Below are positions 7,922 to 16,278 of a DNA stretch of 30,742 nt, piece by piece. Origin of the DNA: CBDHHC01 sp050633205 (lineage in GTDB: Bacteria > Pseudomonadota > Alphaproteobacteria > Rhizobiales > CBDHHC01). Both the position numbers and the translations under genes were made by a program. The stretch spans positions 1-30,742 of the forward strand of contig JBOEGA010000139.1 of the NCBI GenBank assembly GCA_050633205.1, written 5' to 3'. Below the pieces are notes generated by a model, which ran no database searches, had not been told where the DNA came from, and saw only the letters and a list, made by a program, of their open reading frames with translations. Every line of letters starts with the position of its first letter. Within the stretch, counting starts at the first letter, position 1.

Positions 7922-7948
7922 GTTATACCCGGTGCGACTAAATGTCAA
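7922..7948 (-). promoter_or_regulatory. Candidate serC promoter
   Basis: On the minus strand, a perfect -35 TTGACA (plus 7943-7948) is followed after 15 bases by TATAAC (7922-7927). The spacing is shorter than the usual 16-18. The expected start, about 7915, coincides with the 5' edge of the leader hairpin, which supports the call. Confidence 0.5.
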
Positions 7949-8136
7949 TAAATTACCGCAACACTATAGAAATCAGAGATATTCCACAAAAAAACTTTTT
8001 CAAAATAAAACAGGGTCATAATTTTACTAACTTCAAACAGATACTAACGAATAATCAATAAACAACGAATATACGGGCATTAATCAATTACAAGGCGTCT
8101 ATCTAACTCCTGAACACTGTTGCAATTCTGATGGCA

Positions 8137-8230
8137 TTACGGAAACAAATTCCGTAAGTAGCCCTTTTTTAGGTGCACGGACGATTTCAGGTAATTACGA
8201 TCTCGCTAATATTTCAGATTATTTACCTGA
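8137..8230 (+). promoter_or_regulatory. Two hairpins in the 5' region of the deacetylase gene
   Basis: The gap 7949-8239 has no gene. Two perfect inverted repeats lie before the deacetylase start: TTACGGAA-ACAAA-TTCCGTAA (8137-8157), followed 7 bases later by six Ts, and TCAGGTAA (8187-8194) with TTACCTGA (8223-8230), whose right arm touches the GAGG ribosome-binding site at 8229-8232. The first looks like an attenuator-type terminator, since no plus-strand gene lies upstream for it to terminate; the second could mask the ribosome-binding site. Function is inferred. Confidence 0.4.
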
Positions 8231-8239
8231 GGGCAGTTC

Positions 8240-9205
8240 ATGCGCATTCTTTTTTCTCTACTTTCCGTGATTTTTATAACCATTTCATTAGCTTCAATAT
8301 CAGTTGCATGTGACCTCAATAAAAAGCTTGGTATTTCAAGAACCATAGAAGTTGACACAAAAGGTGGCGCCCTCTACGGAACCGTCCAGTATAAGCACAC
8401 CCTTAATCTTAAACCTGGTGAAGTCGTTCTCACCTTTGACGATGGCCCTCATCCGAAAAATACAGGCAGCATACTGAAAACCCTGAAGGATCACTGTATC
8501 AAAGCCACTTTTTTCGCAATTGGCAAAATGATACGCACCTACCCCCATATACTGAAACAGGTTGCCGATGAAGGACATACAATAGCCGCCCATACACATT
8601 CTCACCCAAGCTTGCCCAAAATATCCCTTAAAAGGGCAAAATATGAAATTGAACGCAGCTTTGCAGAAGCTATTCAGGCAACTGGCAAACCTGTAGCACC
8701 CTTTTTTCGCTTCCCTGGGCTGGCTCACTCCCATGCACTCAATAAATATCTCGCCAGCAGAAACATAGCAACACTCTCCGTAGATGTAGTGTCCAATGAT
8801 AGCTATCACCGCAGTCCCAGCCGTATCATTCAGAATATTATGTCAACGCTGAAAGAAAAAAAGGGTGGCATAATCTTGATGCACGATATCAAAACTGCAA
8901 CGGCTAAAGCGCTTCCCCAGTTGCTCAGAAGGCTAAAACAGGACGGATACAAGGTAGTACATATCGTTCCCAGAAAAACGATGAAAACTGCAAAATATGT
9001 TGTACCACCCTACAATAAAAAAAACCGGTCGGAGAGGGCTCTAAGAACAGCCTCAATCAGAAAACAACATAGAGGCCGAAGAAGATACACATCAAACGTG
9101 AAAAGAAATAGAAAGCACCATGCCCATACCAGAAGGCAAAAAATCTCAAAATTACACCGCCCTTCAAAACTATGCTTTTTTCTCCTGTTCGCATGTGTAA
9201 AGTAA
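8240..9205 (+). CDS. Secreted polysaccharide deacetylase (NodB/CE4 family)
   Basis: 321 aa. Removes acetyl groups from a cell-wall or extracellular glycan outside the cytoplasm. CE4 motifs are in order: TFDDGP (D67, D68), HTHSH (H118 and H122, metal ligands), RFPG (157-160), the VDVVSND segment (about 181-187) and LMHD (213-216). A signal peptide spans the first 23 or so residues (ending SVA-C); the Cys follows a poor lipobox, so ordinary secretion is more likely than lipidation. After the NodB domain (about 60-245) comes a very basic tail of about 65 residues rich in Arg, Lys and His, ending in a short hydrophobic LCFFLLFACVK. GAGG lies upstream of the ATG. The substrate (peptidoglycan or exopolysaccharide) cannot be told from sequence. 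Confidence 0.9.
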   Translation: MRILFSLLSVIFITISLASISVACDLNKKLGISRTIEVDTKGGALYGTVQYKHTLNLKPGEVVLTFDDGPHPKNTGSILKTLKDHCIKATFFAIGKMIRTYPHILKQVADEGHTIAAHTHSHPSLPKISLKRAKYEIERSFAEAIQATGKPVAPFFRFPGLAHSHALNKYLASRNIATLSVDVVSNDSYHRSPSRIIQNIMSTLKEKKGGIILMHDIKTATAKALPQLLRRLKQDGYKVVHIVPRKTMKTAKYVVPPYNKKNRSERALRTASIRKQHRGRRRYTSNVKRNRKHHAHTRRQKISKLHRPSKLCFFLLFACVK

Positions 9206-9304
9206 TTCAGGTTAAGCCTTTACAGGATATCAAAACCGTTAACATTCGTTGCAAACCATGATATTCAATGAAAAACATAACCATGAACAATCGAGTTATA
9301 TTAC

Positions 9305-10144
9305 ATGCGGCCAGAACAACTCCGTAACATATTAAAAAGATCCTTCTCAGTTTCTCTGATGGCCATATTACTGTGCTTTATAAATGCGCCAGCAATTTAT
9401 GCTCAGTCAGGAGATCAGAGTTCTGACAGCAGCCTGAGATGGGATGCTCCTGAACTTAGATTTGTTACGGAGGGTGATTACCCTCCATTTAATTACTTCG
9501 ATGAAGATGGCTCATTGACAGGCTTTAACGTCGACCTAGCAAGGGCCATCTGTCTGGAAATGGAAGTTCGCTGCGAAATTAAGGCCGTTCCCTGGAACAA
9601 CATGATACCTGCTCTTCAGAAAGATGAAGCAGATGCTGCAATTGCCTCACTTGCGATCAACAAAAGCTCTATAAAACAGGTAGATTTTTCAAACCGCTAT
9701 TTTAACACCCATGCTCGCTTTGCGATGCGTGCCAAAGACAAACTCGACCAGCCAACGCCCGAAGATCTGAGTCGATACACCATTGGCGTTATGGCTGGAA
9801 CAGCCCATGAAGCCTACCTGAAAGACTTTTTTATATATTCAACTATCAAACCTTTCAAAACTCCCGGAGAAATGTATCAGGCACTGAAAGAAGAAAAAGT
9901 CGATGTCATATTTGGCGATGGCATTACTCTGATGTTCTGGCTCAATGGTACCAATTCAGGCGGATGCTGTCGATTTTTCGGCCAATCCTTCACAGAAGCC
10001 CGGTATTTTGGCGAGGGGATAGCTGTAGCAGTTGCCAAAGGTAACAAGAAACTGCGGGTAAAATTAAATCTTGTTCTGGAAAAACTGAGAAAAACAGGTC
10101 GTTACGAAGAACTTATTCTTCGCTATTTCCCTTTGGGCCTCTAG
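9305..10144 (+). CDS. Periplasmic solute-binding protein, family 3 (amino-acid type), orphan
   Basis: 279 aa. A signal peptide ends near IYAQ (cleavage about A33). The mature protein begins with LRFVTEGDYPPFNYFDEDG and GFNVDLARAIC, the hallmark opening of the family 3 binding proteins, and keeps the second-lobe segments TIGVMAGTAHEAYL and VDVIFGDGITLMFWL. It would bind a small polar solute, probably an amino acid, in the periplasm. No permease or ATPase gene is adjacent, so it is an orphan component or works with a transporter elsewhere. A Cys-Cys pair (GGCCRFFG) is unusual for the fold. The ribosome-binding site before the ATG is weak. The 3' end overlaps the convergent desaturase gene by 32 bases. 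Confidence 0.85.
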   Translation: MRPEQLRNILKRSFSVSLMAILLCFINAPAIYAQSGDQSSDSSLRWDAPELRFVTEGDYPPFNYFDEDGSLTGFNVDLARAICLEMEVRCEIKAVPWNNMIPALQKDEADAAIASLAINKSSIKQVDFSNRYFNTHARFAMRAKDKLDQPTPEDLSRYTIGVMAGTAHEAYLKDFFIYSTIKPFKTPGEMYQALKEEKVDVIFGDGITLMFWLNGTNSGGCCRFFGQSFTEARYFGEGIAVAVAKGNKKLRVKLNLVLEKLRKTGRYEELILRYFPLGL

Positions 10145-10940
10145 GATCTGCCCTGAACGGTAACAATAAGCTCCAGCCTAACCGTGTAGGCTTTGGCGAT
10201 TGGTACTCTTCCAGACCAATCCTCATTCCCTCATGGCCATCTTCAGGCTGTCTTATATAAGTACCAAATACATAATCCCAGACCGAAATATTAAAGCCAT
10301 AGTTTGAATTAGTCTCATTCACACGAACCGAATGATGAACCCTGTGCATATCCGGCGTTACAATAAATAACCTCAATACCCTGTCCAGGCCCTCAGGCAA
10401 CCTGATATTTGAATGATTAAACATTGCACAGGAACTTAGTATTACCTCGAACAGAAATACCGCAAAAACCGGCGGCCCCAGCACAAAGACCAGCCCGACC
10501 TTATATACCATTGACAATACAATCTCACCTGGATGAAACCGTACAGCAGTCGTCACATCAATATCCCGGTCAGCATGATGTACCTTATGCAGGCGCCATA
10601 AAAAAGGGATATGATGCGAAGCCACATGCTGCAAATAAATCGCGAGATCAAGCACAATAACTGAAATGATGATTTGCACCCAGAGAGGCATTTCAACATT
10701 ACTGAGAATGCCCCACCCTTTGCTGTTCGCATAGATTGCTGCACTCATGGCAACAATCGGTAAGGCCACCATCCCCATCAAACGAACAGCAGCATTTCCA
10801 ATCATCGCGATCGAAAGGTTGGTAAACCACCTGTGTGACTTGGCAGTTTTTAGCTCTCTCCGGGGAATTATCAGCTCAATACAGGCAAGTGAAATCAGCA
10901 CAGCGATAAAAATCACAAGCCTCCATGCACCATCACTCAT
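10113..10940 (-). CDS. Membrane fatty acid hydroxylase / sterol desaturase family protein
   Basis: 275 aa integral membrane di-iron oxygenase-like protein. The histidine boxes are HVASHH (H105, H109, H110), HKVHH (H118, H121, H122) and HRVHH (H199, H202, H203), with an extra FNHSN near 175-179. Hydrophobic segments at about 6-24, 45-70, 88-103 and 143-170 place the boxes at the cytoplasmic face. The family hydroxylates or desaturates lipids such as carotenoids, sterols, sphingolipids or ether lipids; the substrate is not predictable. It is the last gene of a minus-strand operon, 15 bases after the S4 gene, and its 3' end overlaps the convergent binding-protein gene. Confidence 0.88.
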   Translation of the reverse strand: MSDGAWRLVIFIAVLISLACIELIIPRRELKTAKSHRWFTNLSIAMIGNAAVRLMGMVALPIVAMSAAIYANSKGWGILSNVEMPLWVQIIISVIVLDLAIYLQHVASHHIPFLWRLHKVHHADRDIDVTTAVRFHPGEIVLSMVYKVGLVFVLGPPVFAVFLFEVILSSCAMFNHSNIRLPEGLDRVLRLFIVTPDMHRVHHSVRVNETNSNYGFNISVWDYVFGTYIRQPEDGHEGMRIGLEEYQSPKPTRLGWSLLLPFRADPRGPKGNSEE

Positions 10941-10955
10941 ATTAGCGACCTGTAA

Positions 10956-11390
10956 TTAAGAATTATCTGCACTCGCATCATGAAACTCAGTCATCTTGCG
11001 TCTGTCACGCTTAGTTGGCCGCCCGGCCCCTTTTTCTCTACTCGGGGCAGGTGCAGGCACCACAGGGACTGGTTCAGATGCTGTTTCTGTTTTGGAAACA
11101 GAGCCCGTGGCAGTCTTATCTTCTTCCGGGGTAAGGTCCTCATAAAGTTCCTGAGCTTCCGAAGCCGGACCTCTTCGCTCTCCCGGAGCAAGAACCTGAA
11201 TGATACGAAGTTTTCGATGAATAACAGCAGTAATAACATCTCCCTCCCGCAATCCTGCAGAAGGTTTCGTCACTTTAACCCGGTTAACACGAACCTTACC
11301 CGCGCTCACAAGCTTGCTTGCCTGTGAACGCGTCTTGATCAATCGTGCAAACCATAACCATTTATCCAGGCGCTGAGTTGCTGCTTCCAT
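10956..11390 (-). CDS. hslR: S4-domain RNA-binding protein (Hsp15-like)
   Basis: 144 aa from ATG 11390. The S4 fold is at residues about 8-70 (RLDKWLWFARLIKTRSQASKL, GKVRVNR, KPS, LREGDVI), followed by an Ala/Pro/Glu-rich, finally basic tail. Hsp15 binds stalled 50S subunits carrying peptidyl-tRNA and helps recycle them. A TTG lies one codon further upstream, but AGGTGG sits 4 bases before the ATG, so I take the ATG. It follows the helicase stop by 21 bases and precedes the desaturase by 15, so the three are one operon. An S4 protein after a SUV3-like helicase is, to my knowledge, a recurrent alphaproteobacterial arrangement, which suggests a shared RNA-related role for the two. Confidence 0.85.
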   Translation of the reverse strand: MEAATQRLDKWLWFARLIKTRSQASKLVSAGKVRVNRVKVTKPSAGLREGDVITAVIHRKLRIIQVLAPGERRGPASEAQELYEDLTPEEDKTATGSVSKTETASEPVPVVPAPAPSREKGAGRPTKRDRRKMTEFHDASADNS

Positions 11391-11411
11391 CAAACCACCT
11401 TTGCTTTGGCC

Positions 11412-14411
11412 TTAAACCTTGCTTCCCATATTCTCTTTTAACTTGCTGAGAGCTGCAAATGGCGAATCCGGATCAATCTCTTTAGGCTTGGCTGTATACT
11501 GCTTCAGCCCCTGATGCCGGGAATTATTATTCCTGTTAGCATTCTTGGGACGTTTGCCTTTGCCCTTACCTTTTTTCTGATCCTTATCATTATCGGAGGA
11601 AGCCGCCTGCTGCTTTCCGTCATTACGCTTTTTACCGGAGTGCTTGTTATCCCTTGGCTGTCGGTGTTGTCTTCGTCTCTGAGGACGCCAGACTTCCTCA
11701 AATAAAGGCTCCTCGGCGACAGCTTCTTTGCTGTCATTAGCTGCCTGCTCAGAAATATCCTCGGTTACTGTAACCTCTTCCGGACTTGCACTTTCCTCCG
11801 GCTTCTCGGTAGCATCTGTCGCCACAGTCTCTGTAACTTCAACCGGTTCTTGAGTTTTTTCAGAAGCGTCATTTTCAACAGTAGCTCCTTCAGCCTCTGC
11901 AGCTGTAACGGCTTCCTCCGCTTTAACCTCAACCTTCTCTATAGCCCGACGTTCCATCCGGAAACCAAGAGAGGTAAGTACACCACCTAGCTCCTCAGCA
12001 GAACATCCCATAATGGACATCATATCCGGTTGTGTAGTAAATCCTCCATCACCGGTAGCACCTTTCGGAGATTCCCCTTCAGACTGTCCCTTACGCCATC
12101 CTGTCAAAGGACGGATCATATCAGCAAGTCTTTCGAGCATATCAATACGAACGGCTCTTCGACCACATCTCTGATAACCGGCAGCTCGATAAAAATCATC
12201 AGGTATTGCAGCATCAGCAACAACAGAGGTTAAACCTGCACGCGGGGGTTCTGGCATGGTTTCAAGAGTAAAGCCATGCTCCTCCCCAGACTTTAACATC
12301 CAGAGAGCCAGAAGCAATTCAACAGCCGCAGGTTTCAGAAGAATTGGAAAATAGATATTAAAGGCACCAAAACGCACCCCGTACTTCCTCAACTGGGAAC
12401 GGGCTGTCTGGTCAAGGGAACGAATATCTTCAGCTACATTTTCACGTTTAAGAATACCAAAATTTTCACAAAGCTGAAAAGCAATGCCACGCCCAAGGCC
12501 TGTAACATCTTCAGCATTACTAATAGCAACAAGAGGCTTAAGCCTTTCCTCAATCTGCTCTTTCAGCCAGTTAGAGATTCTTTCATGAACCTTGTCCCGG
12601 TCAACAGCCTGCAGATGCTCATCTGAAAGAACATGGACAACCGGAGCTAGAGGAGACTCGCCTTTCTCTATGCGGGCAACTTCTTCACCACGCCACTCAA
12701 TACGGCCTTTACTGTTCAGTTTAAAAGCATCACTCTTGGCTGCAACAATGCGTCGAACTCGCATAGCAAGTTCTTTCGTCAGCACCTGAGCAGCAGCATT
12801 ACGTGCTGCCTTGCCATTCACACCATCGGCATTCGTATCATGAGTAAACCGGAATCCGTCAAGTTTACCTACAAAGTGCTTCTCTACGTAAATTGTTCCA
12901 TCGTCCGAAATTTCGGCATAAAGATCTTCAGAATCATTCATTCTCTTCATCAGTGTTGAGGTCCTTTGATCGACGAACCGTGCAGTCAACTGCTCATGAA
13001 GAGCATCAGAAAGACTATCTTCGATTTTCTTGCTTCTCTCCTGCCAGTGAACAGGATCTTCAAGCCAGTCATGTTTGTTGGACACAAATGTCCATGTTCT
13101 AATATGAGAGATGCGGTTAGCAAGCGTATCAATATCGCCATCAGTCTTGTCGGCAAGAGCAACCTGCTCAGCAAACCAGTCTTCAGGAATAACCCCTTTA
13201 TCACTCATCGTAAATTTATACAGTTGTGAAATGAGTTCACAATGATTTGTCGCTGAGATTTTTCTGTAATCAGGAATTTGACATGCTTCCCACAATCTCC
13301 TGATCGCAGCAGGAGCAACAGCCATCTCTTTGATTTGTTTGTCCAGCGTAACATTTTCCAGAGCAATAACATCATCTGCCAGCCTCGCACGTACAAGGCG
13401 AGGTTTATTTGGTGCCATCTTAAGGCTGGCCTTCAGATTATCAAGCGTACTGAAATCCAGGTCTGAATTACGCCACTGCAGAACCTTCACAGACTCGTAT
13501 TCGTGGGACTCCAGGATATCGATTATACTCTGCTCAAATGGCTCCACGGTAGCAGTCACGCCAAAATTTCCATCATTGGTATGACGACCGGCACGACCTG
13601 CAATTTGCCCCAGCTCGGATGGTGTTAATTGTCTGTGAAGCTGTCCGTCATACTTTCTCGAACCTGCAAACGCAACATAATCAATATCAAGATTAAGCCC
13701 CATTCCGATGGCGTCAGTAGCAACAAGAAAATCAACCGCACCCGATTGATATAGCTCAACCTGAGCATTTCTTGTTCTTGGGCTAAGCGCACCTAAAACC
13801 ACAGCAGCCCCACCACGCTGGCGTCTGATCAGCTCGGCAATTTCATATACTTCATTGGCTGAAAACGCAACGACTGCTGTACGACGCGGCAAGCGCGTAA
13901 TCTTCTTTTGTCCGGCATAGGATAGTTTTGAAAGGCGGGGCCTGGATATATAATTACTTACTGGCAAAAGATCAGAGATGGTCTCACGCATGGTTGCAGA
14001 GCCCAGTAACAATGTTTCCTGACGTCCTCTAGCTGTAAACAGGCGGTTCGTAAAGACATGCCCTCGTTCAGGATCCGCTGCCAGCTGAATTTCATCAATT
14101 GCCAGAAAATCGACATCGATATCCCGCGGCATAGCCTCGACAGTACAGATATAGTATTTGGGATTTGCCGGCTTGATACGTTCTTCGCCAGTAATAAGAG
14201 CAACATCTGCTGGACCGATTTTGGCAACAACCTTATCGTACACTTCTCTTGCCAGCAATCTCAAAGGAAACCCGATGAGCCCTGATTGATGTGCAAGCAT
14301 ACGCTCAATTGCCAGGTGAGTTTTACCCGTATTGGTTGGACCAAGTACCGCAGTAACGTTCTTTCCGTAAAGTTCCGGCTTATCTAAGCTCAATGACGTT
14401 TCTGACGTCAT
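11412..14411 (-). CDS. SUV3-like ATP-dependent RNA helicase (MgpS type)
   Basis: 999 aa superfamily 2 helicase. Motif I is GPTNTGKT (24-31), motif II DEIQ (106-109), motif III LLGSAT (135-140), motif IV/V region VATDAIGMGLNLDI (230-243) and motif VI QIAGRAGR (269-276). The helicase core is followed by a SUV3 C-terminal-like domain (to about 620), a mixed helical region (to about 830), then an acidic Glu/Val/Ala linker (about 845-920) and a basic Arg/Lys/Asn tail (about 925-975). SUV3 works with RNA-degrading enzymes in mitochondria; the bacterial role is less clear but probably RNA turnover. GGAGA lies 6 bases before the ATG. First gene of the helicase-S4-desaturase operon. Confidence 0.92.
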   Translation of the reverse strand: MTSETSLSLDKPELYGKNVTAVLGPTNTGKTHLAIERMLAHQSGLIGFPLRLLAREVYDKVVAKIGPADVALITGEERIKPANPKYYICTVEAMPRDIDVDFLAIDEIQLAADPERGHVFTNRLFTARGRQETLLLGSATMRETISDLLPVSNYISRPRLSKLSYAGQKKITRLPRRTAVVAFSANEVYEIAELIRRQRGGAAVVLGALSPRTRNAQVELYQSGAVDFLVATDAIGMGLNLDIDYVAFAGSRKYDGQLHRQLTPSELGQIAGRAGRHTNDGNFGVTATVEPFEQSIIDILESHEYESVKVLQWRNSDLDFSTLDNLKASLKMAPNKPRLVRARLADDVIALENVTLDKQIKEMAVAPAAIRRLWEACQIPDYRKISATNHCELISQLYKFTMSDKGVIPEDWFAEQVALADKTDGDIDTLANRISHIRTWTFVSNKHDWLEDPVHWQERSKKIEDSLSDALHEQLTARFVDQRTSTLMKRMNDSEDLYAEISDDGTIYVEKHFVGKLDGFRFTHDTNADGVNGKAARNAAAQVLTKELAMRVRRIVAAKSDAFKLNSKGRIEWRGEEVARIEKGESPLAPVVHVLSDEHLQAVDRDKVHERISNWLKEQIEERLKPLVAISNAEDVTGLGRGIAFQLCENFGILKRENVAEDIRSLDQTARSQLRKYGVRFGAFNIYFPILLKPAAVELLLALWMLKSGEEHGFTLETMPEPPRAGLTSVVADAAIPDDFYRAAGYQRCGRRAVRIDMLERLADMIRPLTGWRKGQSEGESPKGATGDGGFTTQPDMMSIMGCSAEELGGVLTSLGFRMERRAIEKVEVKAEEAVTAAEAEGATVENDASEKTQEPVEVTETVATDATEKPEESASPEEVTVTEDISEQAANDSKEAVAEEPLFEEVWRPQRRRQHRQPRDNKHSGKKRNDGKQQAASSDNDKDQKKGKGKGKRPKNANRNNNSRHQGLKQYTAKPKEIDPDSPFAALSKLKENMGSKV

Positions 14412-14682
14412 AGGCTATCTCCTGTTTTAATTGGGATTATCCCTATTGATTTCCATAAGAATTTGGCTTGGACTAAGTCTATTGAAATGACACAACAGAA
14501 AAGCCTTGTCGTGGCGCAATATAGCCGCAGCTAAGATAGTTGTAGTTCTTTTTTTCTGGAAAAGCCCCATAAAGTTTATCTCATTGGATATAACGGATTA
14601 TTGCAGTCTGAGATATTCAACATGGGATTTCAATCCCCTGAATACAACAGTATAATTTAAATCACCTTCAGCCACTAAAGAT
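14412..14682. other. Intergenic region with the helicase operon promoter side
   Basis: 271 bases with no gene found. Two short dyads are present: GGGATTATCCC (14433-14443) in the leader of the helicase gene, and GGGATT-TC-AATCCC (14624-14637) on the far side near the DUF3108 stop. The two share GGGATT/ATCCC arms. No clear promoter or terminator was recognised. Confidence 0.35.
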
Positions 14683-15576
14683 CTAATTAACAAAAGCCAC
14701 CAGATCTCCGGCTTTTTCTACCTGAAAAACCTTTGATGTTGCAGTAGCATGTCCTACTGGCGTCGGCACAACAATATGGTATGGCATATAAAGATCAACT
14801 TTCTCCATAAGAATCATCCAGACCTCAATATCATTGCTCCTGGCCATAAAGTGAGTCCCCTCATTTCTGGATTTATGTCCTGAAATAGGAATATATTTCA
14901 CACGACAAATATGCGCAGGGCCACTATACCCCTTTTTATTTGTCTTTTCCATCCGAACTGTTTTCTTATGGGAAAAAACCAGATCATATCTTTCGCGTCC
15001 GTCAAATACGGACAGAGTAACGGCACAGGCTATCTGCCCCGATGTCATATCTCTGGTAATTTTTTTGCTGGTTAGAGATGTCAGATGAATAATAGCGCTC
15101 ATTGGGTCAAAAACACCAACCAGATCGCTCCTGCTTATTGGCACCTGATCAACTGTAAATTTGTAGGGTGGCTTTGCTGTAATACTGGCAACAGCATTTT
15201 TTCGAAAATTAAGCTGCAGTTTTTCGTTTTTCTCACTGCTCTTGTAGGAGAACATATATTTTTTAGGCTCAGGCCCGACAGGTGTTAGCTTACCGGAACT
15301 TTTGGTAACGGCTTCCCATCGAAAAACAACTCCGTTCATGACTGAAAGTTTACCCTTGCCAAGGATCGAGTACCTCTTGCTGGACATCTCCGACCAGAAA
15401 CTGAAGGCTCCCAGATTAAAACCACCAAATGTAATCTTGTATTCAGCATGTAGTCTCTGCAGACCAGCAGCAACCGCTTGCCGCCCTTCTGCAATAACCG
15501 CTATTGCGGACAGAAACCCACAAACAAATAAACTCAAGAATACTCTATATACTGGCTTACAGAACATAGCCCTCAT
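14683..15576 (-). CDS. DUF3108 family exported protein
   Basis: About 297 aa from ATG 15576. I prefer this start to the TTG 21 bases upstream because GAGG lies 9 bases before it and no site precedes the TTG. A signal peptide (VFLSLFVCGFLSAIAVIAEG, then AVAAG) is followed by a beta-rich domain beginning LHAEYKITFGGFNLGAFSF, characteristic of DUF3108, with internal DLVGVFDPMSAIIHL and FDGRERYDL. Most proteins of this family are uncharacterised periplasmic proteins. It is divergent from rpmB, as in other alphaproteobacteria I know of. Function is unknown. Confidence 0.8.
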   Translation of the reverse strand: MRAMFCKPVYRVFLSLFVCGFLSAIAVIAEGRQAVAAGLQRLHAEYKITFGGFNLGAFSFWSEMSSKRYSILGKGKLSVMNGVVFRWEAVTKSSGKLTPVGPEPKKYMFSYKSSEKNEKLQLNFRKNAVASITAKPPYKFTVDQVPISRSDLVGVFDPMSAIIHLTSLTSKKITRDMTSGQIACAVTLSVFDGRERYDLVFSHKKTVRMEKTNKKGYSGPAHICRVKYIPISGHKSRNEGTHFMARSNDIEVWMILMEKVDLYMPYHIVVPTPVGHATATSKVFQVEKAGDLVAFVN

Positions 15577-15821
15577 ATTACATGCCCTCAGAAGCAACGC
15601 AAACCTACTTTATTTTAATAGCACCCAGTCAGAACAAAGATAATCTGACCATATTTACCATATTCGTCAATTATGTGTTAGATACGACCCTGTTTTAAGC
15701 CATCTAGGGCATTCTTTTGATGTTTTAGCAATATTTAAAATTATATTCTGGACAAATCCTTAAAAAGTGACAAAAAAGCGTTGCATGCTTGTTTTGATAT
15801 CACTCTTTGGAGATTCGTGAC

Positions 15822-15851
15822 TTGACGGAACCCATTAAGCTTGAGTATACG
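15822..15851 (+). promoter_or_regulatory. Candidate rpmB promoter
   Basis: TTGACG (15822-15827) and TATACG (15846-15851) are separated by 18 bases, upstream of the L28 gene. This would give a leader of about 125 bases. The remaining part of the gap 15577-15981 holds no gene I can support. Confidence 0.5.
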
Positions 15852-15929
15852 TCTTCACTGAACAACGATCTACAATAAGATCAAGGATTTTTCCAGCATA
15901 TTCGGTTCTATGTTTATTATAGGAAATGC

Positions 15930-15944
15930 GGAACTTTAAGTTCC
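15930..15944 (+). repeat. Palindrome in the rpmB leader
   Basis: GGAACTT-T-AAGTTCC is a perfect 7+1+7 dyad 37 bases before the rpmB start; in RNA it would fold as GGAAC with a 5-base loop. Position inside the predicted leader suggests a possible regulatory hairpin of the kind seen before other ribosomal protein genes, but this is inference. Confidence 0.35.
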
Positions 15945-15981
15945 CGGCCGGATATTTCTTGAATATTTAAGGGGATATAAT

Positions 15982-16278
15982 ATGGCCCGCCGTTGCGAGC
16001 TGACAGGTAAAGCTGTCCTGACAGGTAATAATGTGAGTCACGCCCATAATAAATCTAGGCGCCGCTTTTTACCAAATCTATGTAATGTAAGCCTTATGAG
16101 CGAAACTCTTAATCGCACAGTGCGTTTTCGTGTAAGCGCTAATGCTCTTCGTACAGTTGAGCACAGAGGCGGTTTGGATGCGTTTTTGGTTAAAGCCCGT
16201 GAAAGCGAACTTTCTCTGAAAGCTCAACGTCTTAAGCGCGAAATCGAAAAATCTCTTGCTGCAGCAACTGCTGCTTAA
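15982..16278 (+). CDS. rpmB: 50S ribosomal protein L28
   Basis: 98 aa. The N-terminal MARRCELTGKAVLTGNNVSH and the basic HNKSRRRFLPNL are classic for L28, an essential large-subunit protein near the E site. The length, about 20 residues more than E. coli L28, is normal for Alphaproteobacteria, which have a C-terminal extension. AAGGGGA lies 6 bases before the ATG. The stop codon TAA shares bases with the stop of the convergent esterase-like gene (4-base overlap), so no terminator fits between them. Confidence 0.97.
   Translation: MARRCELTGKAVLTGNNVSHAHNKSRRRFLPNLCNVSLMSETLNRTVRFRVSANALRTVEHRGGLDAFLVKARESELSLKAQRLKREIEKSLAAATAA

Noticed and set aside
8336..8809. 157-codon minus-strand frame inside the deacetylase gene
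   Set aside because: Antisense to the catalytic NodB motifs, with no ribosome-binding site; the Cys/Tyr-rich composition is typical of a shadow frame.
9196..9224. TGTAAAG/CTTTACA inverted repeat at the deacetylase stop, resembling the TetR arms
   Set aside because: Arm spacing (15 bases) and sequence differ from the 17-bp operators, there is no T run, and it overlaps the coding end; likely chance or a weak terminator.
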